Below, piece after piece: positions 34,640 through 42,244 of a DNA stretch of 42,316 bases. The notes under the pieces were generated by a model, which searched no databases, had not been told where the DNA came from, and was given only the letters and a program-made list of their open reading frames with translations. The stretch is from Scatosoma sp045613545 (GTDB taxonomy: Bacteria > Bacillota > Clostridia > Christensenellales > Borkfalkiaceae). The stretch spans positions 1-42,316 of the forward strand of contig JAZLBD010000014.1 of assembly GCA_045613545.1 (NCBI GenBank), read 5' to 3'. Position 1 is the first letter of the stretch. Each line of letters starts with the position of its first letter. The position numbers were made by a program, and so were the translations under genes.

Positions 34640-35386
34640 ATGAGAAGACCTATTATTGCAGGAAATTGGAAAATGAACAACACGGCGTCGGAAGGCGTTG
34701 CGCTCGTAAATGCTATCGCGCCCCTCGTGAAAGAGGCGAACTGCGACGTCGTCGTATGCGTTCCCGCGATTGATATCCCCGCGGTGAGCGTTGCTCTTCA
34801 AGGCACGAACATCAAGCTCGGCGCGGAAAACGTGCACTTCGCTGAAAAAGGCGCTTATACCGGTGAAATTTCCGCAAATATGCTCAAAGAATACGGCGTG
34901 GAATACGTCATTATCGGTCATAGCGAAAGAAGACAATACTTCGCTGAAACGGACGAAACGGTAAACAAGAGAACGTTAACCGCCCTTTCCGCTGGACTTA
35001 TCCCTATCGTTTGCGTAGGAGAACTTTTGGAAGAAAGAGAAAACGGTAAAACGGAAGAAGTCCTTTACAAGCAACTCAAAGACGGGCTTTGCGGTGTGGA
35101 GGATTTATCCAAACTCGTCATCGCTTACGAACCCGTTTGGGCAATCGGCACGGGCAAGACGGCTACGGCGGAACAAGCAAACGAAACGATCGGCTATATC
35201 CGTAAAACGCTCGGCGAACTCTTCTGTCCCAAGTGCGCGGAAAAAGTTCGTATTCAATACGGCGGTAGCATGAACGCAGGCAACTGCAAAGAACTCATGG
35301 CTATGCCCGAAATCGACGGCGGACTTATCGGTGGCGCGTCCCTCAAAGCGCCCGATTTCTCGGCAATCGTAAATTTCGATAAATAA
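34640..35386 (+). CDS. tpiA: Triosephosphate isomerase
   Basis: It interconverts dihydroxyacetone phosphate and glyceraldehyde 3-phosphate. 248 residues. The catalytic residues are present: Lys11 (GNWKMNNT), His94 (IIGHSERR) and Glu164 (AYEPVWAIGTGKTA), and the phosphate-binding GGSMNAGN and GGLIGGASL loops close the barrel. AAAGGAG lies 9 nt before the ATG. It has its own promoter; gpmI follows after 78 bp containing a weak stem-loop (35396-35435). Confidence 0.98.
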   Translation: MRRPIIAGNWKMNNTASEGVALVNAIAPLVKEANCDVVVCVPAIDIPAVSVALQGTNIKLGAENVHFAEKGAYTGEISANMLKEYGVEYVIIGHSERRQYFAETDETVNKRTLTALSAGLIPIVCVGELLEERENGKTEEVLYKQLKDGLCGVEDLSKLVIAYEPVWAIGTGKTATAEQANETIGYIRKTLGELFCPKCAEKVRIQYGGSMNAGNCKELMAMPEIDGGLIGGASLKAPDFSAIVNFDK

Positions 35387-35464
35387 GCGATTTATTAGGG
35401 GTGGATATGCATCGTTCAACGCATAACTGCCCCTATTATTCCCATAATATTAAGGAGAAAGATT

Positions 35465-37027
35465 ATGAAAACACCTTACGCCATTATCATTATGGACGGC
35501 TACGGTCTCAACCCCGATCAAAAGGGCAACGCAATCTATACGGACGGTAGCAAAAACGTCAACGAACTTATGAAAAATTATCCCTCCGCCATCTTGGGCG
35601 CAAGCGGTATGTCGGTAGGTCTTCCCGACGGACAAATGGGCAACTCGGAAGTAGGACACCTCAACATCGGTGCAGGTCGCATCGTCTACCAAGACTTGAC
35701 GAAAATCACCAAAGATATTTTAGACGGTACGTTTTTTGAAAACGCTGAACTTCTTCGCGCAATGAACGCTGCGAAAGAAAACAAAAAGACGTTGCACCTT
35801 TTTGGACTCGTTTCTACGGGCGGTGTGCATAGCCACACCGACCACCTTTACGCCCTCATCGAAATGGCAAAAAAAGTCGGTCTTCCCCAAGTGTACGTAC
35901 ACGCGTTCACAGACGGACGGGACGTTGCTCCCACTTCTGCCGCTGGATTCCTTGCCGATTTGCAAGCGAAAATGGACGAACTTTCCTTTGGGAAAATCGC
36001 TTCCATTTCCGGAAGATATTACGCAATGGATCGCGACAACAACTGGGATAGAGAGGAAAAGGCGTACGACATGCTCACCCTCGGCACGGGCGTGCATTTT
36101 GAAGGAAGCGCACGCGAAGCGATGCTCGCTTCTTATGAAAACGGCGTGACGGACGAATTTATGCTCCCCACCAACTTGACGGAAAACGGCAAACCCATCG
36201 CGCTCATTCAAAAGGGCGACAGCATTATTTGCTTCAACTTCCGCCCCGATAGAGCCCGCCAAATCACTCGTATGTTCTCGCAAGAAAACTTCCCCGCTAC
36301 AAGCGGTGAAAAGACGATCGGGTTCGAGCGTAAAACCGGATTCCTCTCCCCCACCTACGTTGGGTTTGCGGTGTATGATTCCTCTTTCCAAAACGTTGGC
36401 GTAGCGTTCCCGCCCGACGAAATCACAAACACCCTTCCGCAGTATATTTCCTCGCTGGGCTTAAAACAACTCCACATCGCCGAAACGGAAAAATACGCGC
36501 ACGTCACCTTCTTCTTCAACGCAAAACTCGAACCGCCCGTAGAGGGAGAAACGAGAATCGTGATCGATTCTCCGAAAGTAGCAACTTACGATTTGCAACC
36601 GGAAATGAGTGCTTACCTCGTCACGAATAAAGTTTTGGAGGAACTCGATAAAGGAATTTACGACGTTGTGATTTTGAACTTTGCCAACTGCGATATGGTC
36701 GGACACACAGGGGTTATGGAAGCGGCGGAAAAAGCCGTTCACACGGTGGACGAATGCGTGAAAAAAGTAACGGATAAAATTCTTGCTATGGGCGGAAGCG
36801 CGCTCGTGACGGCAGACCACGGCAACGCCGATCAAATGCTTGCCGAAAACGGCGGACCTTTCACGCAACATACGACCAATCCCGTTCCCGTGATTCTCGT
36901 TTCCGACAAATACAAAAACTGTACTCTTTCGGACGGCGTTCTTGCCGATCTTGCTCCTACGCTCCTCGATTTAATGGAAGTGAAACAACCGAAAGAAATG
37001 ACGGGAAAAACCCTTTTGACACGCTAA
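35465..37027 (+). CDS. gpmI: 2,3-bisphosphoglycerate-independent phosphoglycerate mutase
   Basis: It converts 3-phosphoglycerate to 2-phosphoglycerate through a phosphoserine and two metal ions. 520 residues. The phosphatase-type metal site starts at MDGYG (residues 10-14), and the phospho-acceptor is Ser61 in GNSEVGHLNIG. HSHTDHLYAL, GRDVAPTSA, NFRPDRARQ, NCDMVGHTG and ADHGNADQM complete the signature. AAGGAGAAAG precedes the ATG. It is likely co-transcribed with tpiA. No clear terminator was seen before the secG promoter. Confidence 0.98.
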   Translation: MKTPYAIIIMDGYGLNPDQKGNAIYTDGSKNVNELMKNYPSAILGASGMSVGLPDGQMGNSEVGHLNIGAGRIVYQDLTKITKDILDGTFFENAELLRAMNAAKENKKTLHLFGLVSTGGVHSHTDHLYALIEMAKKVGLPQVYVHAFTDGRDVAPTSAAGFLADLQAKMDELSFGKIASISGRYYAMDRDNNWDREEKAYDMLTLGTGVHFEGSAREAMLASYENGVTDEFMLPTNLTENGKPIALIQKGDSIICFNFRPDRARQITRMFSQENFPATSGEKTIGFERKTGFLSPTYVGFAVYDSSFQNVGVAFPPDEITNTLPQYISSLGLKQLHIAETEKYAHVTFFFNAKLEPPVEGETRIVIDSPKVATYDLQPEMSAYLVTNKVLEELDKGIYDVVILNFANCDMVGHTGVMEAAEKAVHTVDECVKKVTDKILAMGGSALVTADHGNADQMLAENGGPFTQHTTNPVPVILVSDKYKNCTLSDGVLADLAPTLLDLMEVKQPKEMTGKTLLTR

Positions 37028-37073
37028 GAGGGAAAATTATCGTAATTTTTACGCAAAAAGGATAAAAAAACGG

Positions 37074-37102
37074 TTGCGATATTTGTAAGAGTATGGTATA
37101 AT
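37074..37102 (+). promoter_or_regulatory. Sigma-A promoter of secG
   Basis: TTGCGA (37074-37079), 17-bp spacer, TATAAT (37097-37102). Confidence 0.75.
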
Positions 37103-37164
37103 CTATAAATGTCAAGGCGGTTTTCTGCCGAACCGTAGAAATAAACGAAAGGATTAAAAAAGAA

Positions 37165-37473
37165 ATGTTGAATTTTATCAGTTTGTTAGTCCCCACGAAA
37201 GACCAAGCATCTTACGATTTATATATGGCGTTGAGTTTTGCAATGATCGTGCTTATGTTCATCGCCGCAGTCGTTGCAATCGTACTCGTTTTGTTGCAAC
37301 CGAGTAATTCCAGAGGCGTTAGCGCCCTCGGTGGTTCCAGCGAAACTTTCTTTGGCAAGAACAAAGGAAAATCGATTGAAGCAAGAATGAAAAAATGGAC
37401 GATTATTTGCCTTGCAATTCTCGTCGTATTCGCAGTTTGCTTCTACGTCATTCAAATCGACGCCCTTTGGTAA
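37165..37473 (+). CDS. secG: Protein translocase subunit SecG
   Basis: A 102-residue membrane subunit that aids SecYE-dependent export. Helix 1 spans residues 21-46 and runs into the SecG signature LLQPSNSRGVSALGG; FFGKNKGKSIEARMKKWT links to helix 2 (residues 76-98). It is slightly long at the N-terminus (about 18 extra residues) for the family. AAAGGA lies 12 nt upstream. The order secG-rnr-smpB is conserved in many Firmicutes. Confidence 0.95.
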   Translation: MLNFISLLVPTKDQASYDLYMALSFAMIVLMFIAAVVAIVLVLLQPSNSRGVSALGGSSETFFGKNKGKSIEARMKKWTIICLAILVVFAVCFYVIQIDALW

Positions 37474-37490
37474 TTCCCCCAAACGAAATC

Positions 37491-37520
37491 GACGGCTTTT
37501 CCCAAAAGCCGTCTTTTTTT
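37491..37520 (+). terminator. Terminator between secG and rnr
   Basis: 10-bp perfect stem (37491-37500 with 37504-37513), loop CCC, then seven T. It ends 20 nt before the rnr start, so rnr is presumably expressed by read-through. Confidence 0.88.
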
Positions 37521-37540
37521 ATCCCTTTTCGAGGTGTATT

Positions 37541-39655
37541 TTGAACGCGAAAGAAACTCTTTTAACCCGCTTCAAAAGCGGAGAGATTCAAGCCGTCACT
37601 TTGCAAGAGGCTTGTAAAATTTTATCCGTTCCCTATCGCGAACGCAAGCGAATGGAACACCTTTTAGACTCTCTCGTGGACGAGGGAGCGCTTTTCTATG
37701 CCAACGGCAACTACGGAACGAAAGAGGGCTTACACCTCATTGAGGGCACGCTTATCGGAAACGAACGAGGTTTTGCGTTCCTTTCCCCCTCCGATAAAAC
37801 TGCTTATCCTAGCGACTTTTTTATCCCCCATCGCAATCTACGTGGCGCGATGCACGGGGACACGGTGCTTGTCACCCACGTCAAAAGCGAAAAATCAAGC
37901 GACGAGGCGGAGGTCGTGTGTATTTTACAGCGTGGCTACACACAGATCGTCGGATCCTTTTATAAAGAGCGCAACGCGGGATATCTTTACCCCGACGAGA
38001 AAAAATATTTTGAACCTATCTTTATCCCCTTGCACGCTTGCAAAAATATCCGTAGCGGTGTGAAGGCGGTGGCAAAAATCACCGATTACCCTTACGGCAA
38101 AGCGCCCGGCGGAGAAATTATCGAAGTTCTTGGCGACGAAGAGGATTTCGACGTGGAAGAACTTTCGATCATTCGCTCCTTTTCCCTTCGCGAGGATTTT
38201 CCAGAGGGGCTTGAGGCAGAGGCGAATCGTATCAACCATAGAGGGATCAAACCGAGCGATCTTAACGATAGAACGGATTTTCGAGGAGATTTGATCGTCA
38301 CGATCGACGGGGAGGATACGCGTGATATCGACGACGCCGTTTCCGTCAAAAAAGAGGGAAACGACTATCTGCTTTCCGTGCACATTGCCGACGTTTCCCA
38401 TTACGTTCCCTTCCGTTCCCCCCTCGATAACGAGGCGTACGCGCGCGGTACGAGCGTTTATTTTCCCGATCGCGTTCTTCCGATGCTCCCTAAAGGGCTC
38501 TCTAACGGCATTTGTTCACTAAGCGAAGGAGAGGAACGATTGACCCTCTCGTGCGTTATGAAAATCGATGCTAAAGGCGTTGTGAAATCGTTCCAAATCG
38601 TAAACGGAATTATTCGCTCCACCCACCGCATGACCTACAACGAGATTTCCGATATGCTAGACGGCGATCGGGAGGCGCTTGAAAAATACGCCGACGTTCA
38701 AGACATGGTATCCCTCTTTGCAGAACTCACTCGTATTTTACAAAAGAAAAGAGAGAGCAGGGGCTCTATAGAGCTCGACGTTGCCGAGGCGCATATTTCC
38801 ATCGACGAAAACGGGGATATTACCATTCCCAATTACGATCGTCCCTTTTCTCACCAGATCATCGAACAGTTTATGGTGACGGCAAACGAGACGGTCGCCT
38901 CGTTCGTGCATTCCCTTGAACTCCCTTTCCTTTACCGCATTCACGAGAAACCTTCGCCGGAAAAGGCAAGTGATTTTCGCTCGTTCGCGCAAGGGTTAGG
39001 TCTTTCCGCTCGCTACGACGCGGAAGAAGTGAAGCCTTACGACTTTTCCAACCTCTTGAAAGAGGCGAAAGGGTTGCCCATCTATTCCGTTTTGAATCGC
39101 GTGATGCTCCGTTCGATGCAAAAGGCGCGGTATTCCGCCCTCAACACGGGACATTTTGGACTCGCAAGCGATTGTTATTGTCATTTCACGTCCCCCATTC
39201 GTCGATATCCCGACCTTTGCATACACCGTATCATAAAAGAAGTGTTGTCGGGAGAATACGAGGATGTCATAAAGCGGTACGGCGATTTCGTTTCCGCCGC
39301 CGCCATCGACACGTCGGAAAGGGAACGCAGAGCAACGGAAGCAGAACGAGAAGTGGATGCCCTCTATATCGCTATGTATATGAGCGAAAAGATCGGCGAG
39401 GAATACGACGCCGTCGTTTCGGGCGTGACGAATTTCGGAATTTTTGCCGAACTCCCCTTTGCGGTGGAGGGCATGATCCCCCTTGACACGTTGCGCGACG
39501 AGTTCACGCTAATCCCCGACCGCTTTTTATTGCAAGGCTATCAATCGTCTTTTTCTATCGGACAGCCGATACGCGTACGTGTAGAAGACGTGGATTTCTT
39601 TGAACGACGGGTACGTTTTTCCCTTATCCCTCAAAAACAAAAGGAGGAAGTATGA
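37541..39655 (+). CDS. rnr: Ribonuclease R
   Basis: A 3'-5' exoribonuclease that degrades structured RNA and works with SmpB/tmRNA in quality control. I choose TTG 37541, 4 nt after GAGGTG, giving 704 residues; there is no ATG in a suitable place and upstream codons lie in the secG terminator. Domains: winged-helix-like N-terminus (1-65), OB/CSD (GTLIGNERGFAFLSPSD and HGDTVLVTHV), the RNB catalytic domain with the metal-binding Asp cluster DGEDTRDIDDAVSV, and a C-terminal S1 domain (VVSGVTNFGIFAELPFAVEG). The Lys-rich tail of E. coli RNase R is missing. The stop overlaps the smpB start by 4 nt. Confidence 0.95.
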   Translation: MNAKETLLTRFKSGEIQAVTLQEACKILSVPYRERKRMEHLLDSLVDEGALFYANGNYGTKEGLHLIEGTLIGNERGFAFLSPSDKTAYPSDFFIPHRNLRGAMHGDTVLVTHVKSEKSSDEAEVVCILQRGYTQIVGSFYKERNAGYLYPDEKKYFEPIFIPLHACKNIRSGVKAVAKITDYPYGKAPGGEIIEVLGDEEDFDVEELSIIRSFSLREDFPEGLEAEANRINHRGIKPSDLNDRTDFRGDLIVTIDGEDTRDIDDAVSVKKEGNDYLLSVHIADVSHYVPFRSPLDNEAYARGTSVYFPDRVLPMLPKGLSNGICSLSEGEERLTLSCVMKIDAKGVVKSFQIVNGIIRSTHRMTYNEISDMLDGDREALEKYADVQDMVSLFAELTRILQKKRESRGSIELDVAEAHISIDENGDITIPNYDRPFSHQIIEQFMVTANETVASFVHSLELPFLYRIHEKPSPEKASDFRSFAQGLGLSARYDAEEVKPYDFSNLLKEAKGLPIYSVLNRVMLRSMQKARYSALNTGHFGLASDCYCHFTSPIRRYPDLCIHRIIKEVLSGEYEDVIKRYGDFVSAAAIDTSERERRATEAEREVDALYIAMYMSEKIGEEYDAVVSGVTNFGIFAELPFAVEGMIPLDTLRDEFTLIPDRFLLQGYQSSFSIGQPIRVRVEDVDFFERRVRFSLIPQKQKEEV

Positions 39656-40104
39656 AAATTATAACGACAAATAAAACTGCATCTTTCGAATATTTTATCG
39701 AGGAGAAATATGAGGCGGGGATCGTTTTAGAAGGCGGTGAAATCAAGTCTTTACGCGCAGGGAACGTGAATATGAACGACAGTTTTTGCTTCGTTCGTGG
39801 AAACATCGTCTCGGTGAAAAATATGCATATCGCACATTACGATAAGTCCGACCTTTTGGCGAGTAAAGATACGAGAAGAGATCGAAAATTACTCCTCCAC
39901 AACAGTGAAATCGCAAAAATTGCAGGAAAAATCAATCGGCAGGGCTATACTCTCGTGCCCTTAAAACTCTATTTTAAGGACGCGCTCGTGAAAATAGAAG
40001 TTGCCCTTTGCCGAGGGAAGCACACCTACGATAAAAAGCAATCGATCGCGGAACGAGACGTCAAACGAGACACCGAGCGCGCAATCAAAAACGCCGGATT
40101 TTAA
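39652..40104 (+). CDS. smpB: SsrA-binding protein SmpB
   Basis: It binds tmRNA and brings it to stalled ribosomes. 150 residues. The N-terminal oligonucleotide-binding fold is intact (YFIEEKYEAGIVLEGGEIKSL, GNVNMNDSF), as are RRDRKLLLHNSEI, the basic GYTLVPLKLYF stretch and GKHTYDKKQSIAERD. AAGGAGGAAGT precedes the ATG, which overlaps the rnr stop (ATGA), so the two are coupled. No tmRNA gene follows it within this window. Confidence 0.98.
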   Translation: MKIITTNKTASFEYFIEEKYEAGIVLEGGEIKSLRAGNVNMNDSFCFVRGNIVSVKNMHIAHYDKSDLLASKDTRRDRKLLLHNSEIAKIAGKINRQGYTLVPLKLYFKDALVKIEVALCRGKHTYDKKQSIAERDVKRDTERAIKNAGF

Positions 40105-40109
40105 CGCAA

Positions 40110-40139
40110 AGAGCCATAGCATCTGCTACGGCTCTTTTT
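40110..40139 (+). terminator. Terminator after smpB
   Basis: 11-bp stem with one mismatch (40110-40120 with 40125-40135), loop ATCT, then five T. On the minus strand the mismatch becomes a G-U pair, so it may also end the convergent gene. Confidence 0.75.
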
Positions 40140-40801
40140 CAAAACTCCCCTCTTTCAGCCTTTTGCCTTCCACGCTCGCGCGATTCGACGAGGTGGAAGT
40201 CTTTTTTTCGCTCTACGTCGCAAAGAATGGGCGAATGGGGGGAGGAAAAACAAAGCTCGCCGTTTCCGTTTGCGATCGCCGAATACCCGATTCCGCAAAG
40301 AAAAATAGGGATTCCGTATAGAAAAGCATACGCTCTTGCTACAACTTGCTCGGTGCCGTCGAACACCTCGCCGTAGGGGCAAATAATATATTCGCATCCG
40401 CAAAGGGATAGACTTTTTAATAGATCGGGAAAAAACAAATCGGTGCCTACGATCAAACCGATTTTTCCTATTTGCGTATCGAATATGGAAATACCTGCGC
40501 CCGGATTGAAAGATCGGTCAATCGAATACAGCATATCCGCCACTCCCAAAATCTTGCCGTTTTGGGCAACAACCGCCGATTTTCGCTTTAAGCCCATCGT
40601 ATCCGTCATGCAACCGCACACCACTACGTTTTTGTAGTCTTTGGAAAGGATAGCAATATCCTCGAAGTGTTTCGTTTCCCCTTTCAACTCTCGTTCGTAC
40701 GATACTTCCTCCGCAATCGACCGAAAGCCGAAAATCACGACGTCCGCCCCCGCGCAGCAAAAGTCGTTGACGTTTTCTCTGCTGACAAAACACACTTGCA
40801 T
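40139..40801 (-). CDS. Nitrilase-fold protein lacking the catalytic triad
   Basis: 220 residues from ATG 40801, 5 nt after GGAGG; an ATG seven codons upstream has a weaker site. The frame of carbon-nitrogen hydrolases is clear: ADVVIF near residue 20, KSAVVAQNGKILGVADM at 74-90, DRSFNPGAGISIFDTQIGKIGL at 95-116 and DLFFPDLLKSLSLCGCEYIICPYG at 121-144. Aligned by eye, the triad Glu-Lys-Cys is replaced: the FPE motif reads FGF (Glu to Phe26), the Lys after the glycine strand is Met90, and the Cys of CYDLRFPE is Gly119. Amide or nitrile hydrolysis is therefore unlikely; a binding or regulatory role is possible. It lies 82 bp after mgsA, behind a terminator. Confidence 0.8.
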   Translation of the reverse strand: MQVCFVSRENVNDFCCAGADVVIFGFRSIAEEVSYERELKGETKHFEDIAILSKDYKNVVVCGCMTDTMGLKRKSAVVAQNGKILGVADMLYSIDRSFNPGAGISIFDTQIGKIGLIVGTDLFFPDLLKSLSLCGCEYIICPYGEVFDGTEQVVARAYAFLYGIPIFLCGIGYSAIANGNGELCFSSPHSPILCDVERKKDFHLVESRERGRQKAERGEF

Positions 40802-40848
40802 ACGCCCCTCCACCCTTTCCATTCTATGCTTTCCCCCAAAAAAGAGTG

Positions 40849-40876
40849 AAAAAAACCGTTCCTTTCAAAGGAACGG
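40849..40876 (-). terminator. Terminator after mgsA
   Basis: 9-bp perfect stem (40868-40876 with 40856-40864), 3-nt loop, then a run of seven T on the minus strand. The nitrilase-like gene beyond it must rely on read-through or an unseen promoter. Confidence 0.88.
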
Positions 40877-40883
40877 AACTTTT

Positions 40884-41267
40884 TTAGCCGTTTAAGAGGG
40901 TGGAATGGATCACGTAGTCCGCCGTCGCGCGGTTCGTAGCAATGGGAATGTCGTATACCACCGAAATACGAAGAAGCGCTTTCACGTCGGGATCGTGCGG
41001 TTGTGATTCGAGCGGATCCCAAAAAAATACCACTAAATCTATCTTCTTTTCCGCAATCTTTGCGCCGATTTGTTGATCGCCACCTAAAGGCCCGGAGAGA
41101 TACCGTTTGACTTTCAAATCGGTCGCCTCCGAAACGAGCCGAGCCGTCGTACCCGTACCGCAAAGCGCGTAATTTTTCAAAACCTCTTTATTTTTCAGCG
41201 TCCAGTTTACCATATCCGCTTTTTTGTTGTCGTGCGCAATCAAAGCGATCGTCTTAATTTTCTTCAT
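40884..41267 (-). CDS. mgsA: Methylglyoxal synthase
   Basis: It converts dihydroxyacetone phosphate to methylglyoxal and phosphate, a bypass when phosphate is limiting. 127 residues. ALIAHDNKKADMVNW opens the fold; the phosphate-binding GTGTTARLV, the loop SGPLGGDQQIGA, and the catalytic Asp region VVFFWDPLESQPHDPDVKALLR are complete, followed by IPIATNRATADY. It draws on the product balance set by tpiA, encoded about 6 kb away on the other strand. Single gene, with a consensus promoter and its own terminator. Confidence 0.97.
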   Translation of the reverse strand: MKKIKTIALIAHDNKKADMVNWTLKNKEVLKNYALCGTGTTARLVSEATDLKVKRYLSGPLGGDQQIGAKIAEKKIDLVVFFWDPLESQPHDPDVKALLRISVVYDIPIATNRATADYVIHSTLLNG

Positions 41268-41314
41268 ATTCTATCTTACCTCTTTCGTGTGAAACTACGT
41301 ATTTTTACACGACT

Positions 41315-41343
41315 ATTATATAATAAAAGAAAAAGGAAGTCAA
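41315..41343 (-). promoter_or_regulatory. Sigma-A promoter of mgsA
   Basis: TTGACT (41343-41338), 17-bp spacer, TATAAT (41320-41315) on the minus strand. Confidence 0.85.
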
Positions 41344-41409
41344 GGTTTTCATAAAACAAAGTTTTCCGAAAAAAAAGAAAAAATATTTGCAAAATAACGG
41401 CGAAAACGC

Positions 41410-41438
41410 TTGACTATTTTCCTCGGCGTTTGTATAAT
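41410..41438 (+). promoter_or_regulatory. Sigma-A promoter of tRNA-Pro(AGG)
   Basis: TTGACT (41410-41415), 17-bp spacer, TATAAT (41433-41438), 23 bp before the mature tRNA. Confidence 0.85.
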
Positions 41439-41461
41439 GGATAGTGCTTGTGAGCGAGCAT

Positions 41462-41538
41462 TGAGGCGTAGCGCAGCTTGGTAGCGCGTTTGGTTAGGGA
41501 CCAAAAGGTCGTGGGTTCAAGTCCCGTCGCCTCAACCA
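41462..41538 (+). tRNA. tRNA-Pro (anticodon AGG)
   Basis: 77 nt including CCA. Acceptor TGAGGCG with CGCCTCA; D-arm GCGC/GCGC; anticodon stem TTTGG/CCAAA with loop TTAGGGA, giving anticodon AGG (41496-41498) with G37 as is usual for proline; T-arm GTGGG TTCAAGT CCCGT. A34 in a bacterial tRNA-Pro is uncommon (GGG or TGG is the norm). If deaminated to inosine it could read CCU, CCC and CCA. The 3' 16 nt plus the following three A recur at 41759-41777. Confidence 0.95.
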
Positions 41539-41541
41539 AAA
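41523..41541 (+). repeat. 19-bp direct repeat at the tRNA-Pro 3' end (attL-like)
   Basis: It covers the last 16 nt of the tRNA gene (T-arm end, acceptor, CCA) plus three A, and is repeated exactly at 41759-41777. A tRNA 3'-end duplication is the usual trace of integrase-type insertion. Confidence 0.75.
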
Positions 41542-41578
41542 CAAACCTTACTTGAATCATCAAGTAAGGTTTGTTTTT
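41539..41578 (+). terminator. Terminator after tRNA-Pro(AGG)
   Basis: 17-bp perfect stem (41539-41555 with 41560-41576), 4-nt loop, T-run. It starts at the nucleotide after CCA. Confidence 0.92.
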
Positions 41579-41758
41579 TGTAGGTGTACGCGCGGAAGGT
41601 AAACGGATTATCGTGGCTGACGCTCGACAAGCTCGCTATTCCGTCGCTACGCTCCTTACACGCGAGGAGCGACCGCAAATGGTGGTTGGAAAGAATACGA
41701 AAGTTGACGGCGCGACGACGCTCTGCCGAGAGTTCTCGCTTGCGAGAAACGGCAGATA
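41579..41758. other. Structured non-coding remnant between the tRNA 3'-end repeats
   Basis: 180 bp, GC-richer than its surroundings, with no supported reading frame. It holds a nested hairpin near the right end: outer arms TCTGCCG/CGGCAGA (about 41722-41756) around an inner TTCTCG/CGAGAA stem. Several GCTCG, CGTCGCTACGCTCC-like words give it a repeat-element appearance. It could be the remains of a deleted or miniature integrated element. Confidence 0.5.
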
Positions 41759-41777
41759 CCCGTCGCCTCAACCAAAA
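41759..41777 (+). repeat. 19-bp direct repeat of the tRNA-Pro 3' end (attR-like)
   Basis: Exact second copy of 41523-41541, 236 bp downstream. It ends two bases before the start codon of the next gene, so that gene has no normal ribosome binding site. Confidence 0.75.
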
Positions 41778-41779
41778 AA

Positions 41780-42241
41780 ATGAATAACGATGTTTCTTTC
41801 CGTGAGTATTGCCAAAATGCCTTGGAAAACGATAAAACCCCTTATTTATTCCGTTTTGCAAACACCGATTACTATGCCGCTGTAGCGCGGTTTGACAAGC
41901 GTGGGAATGGTGAGATTTCAGCTCGAGACGGCTACGTATGCCAACAAACGGTTTTCTTGGATTTTGATATCATCTCGTTGACGTTTGAAAAGAATGGTAC
42001 GGAAACGGTGCTTGGCGTCGTTGCGGATCCGATCGATATTTTCAACGGTACGACGCCTCCGACGGACATGGAAATTCCGAGCGGTTGCGCCGGATGCGCA
42101 GATTTTAAGAGAACGATTTCTTTCGTTCTTGTCGTCCTCGTCGTGTTGATCGTTTGGAAGATCTATCGCAACGTTCGTGATTCGATCACTCTTTCCCGTG
42201 CACGTCGCGATCAAAGGAAAAACCGAAAGAGGAGAAAGTAG
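41780..42241 (+). CDS. Small single-pass membrane protein, unknown function
   Basis: A 153-residue protein not recognised as any family. Residues 1-100 form a soluble domain with alternating strands (TPYLFRFANTDYYAAVARFD, CQQTVFLDFDIISLTF), then a CAGC motif, one membrane helix (about residues 113-131, SFVLVVLVVLIVW) and a very basic tail ending RKNRKRRK. The N-terminus appears to face outward or lie in the cytoplasm; the basic tail favours a cytoplasmic C-terminus. The ATG lies directly after the duplicated tRNA end, with no ribosome binding site visible. It may be borne by an integrated element, along with the gene that starts 4 nt downstream. Confidence 0.65.
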   Translation: MNNDVSFREYCQNALENDKTPYLFRFANTDYYAAVARFDKRGNGEISARDGYVCQQTVFLDFDIISLTFEKNGTETVLGVVADPIDIFNGTTPPTDMEIPSGCAGCADFKRTISFVLVVLVVLIVWKIYRNVRDSITLSRARRDQRKNRKRRK

Positions 42242-42244
42242 CTC

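Noticed and set aside
40105..40140. tmRNA gene downstream of smpB
   Set aside because: Only a terminator and a 35-bp gap lie there; there is no room or tag sequence for an ssrA gene in this window.
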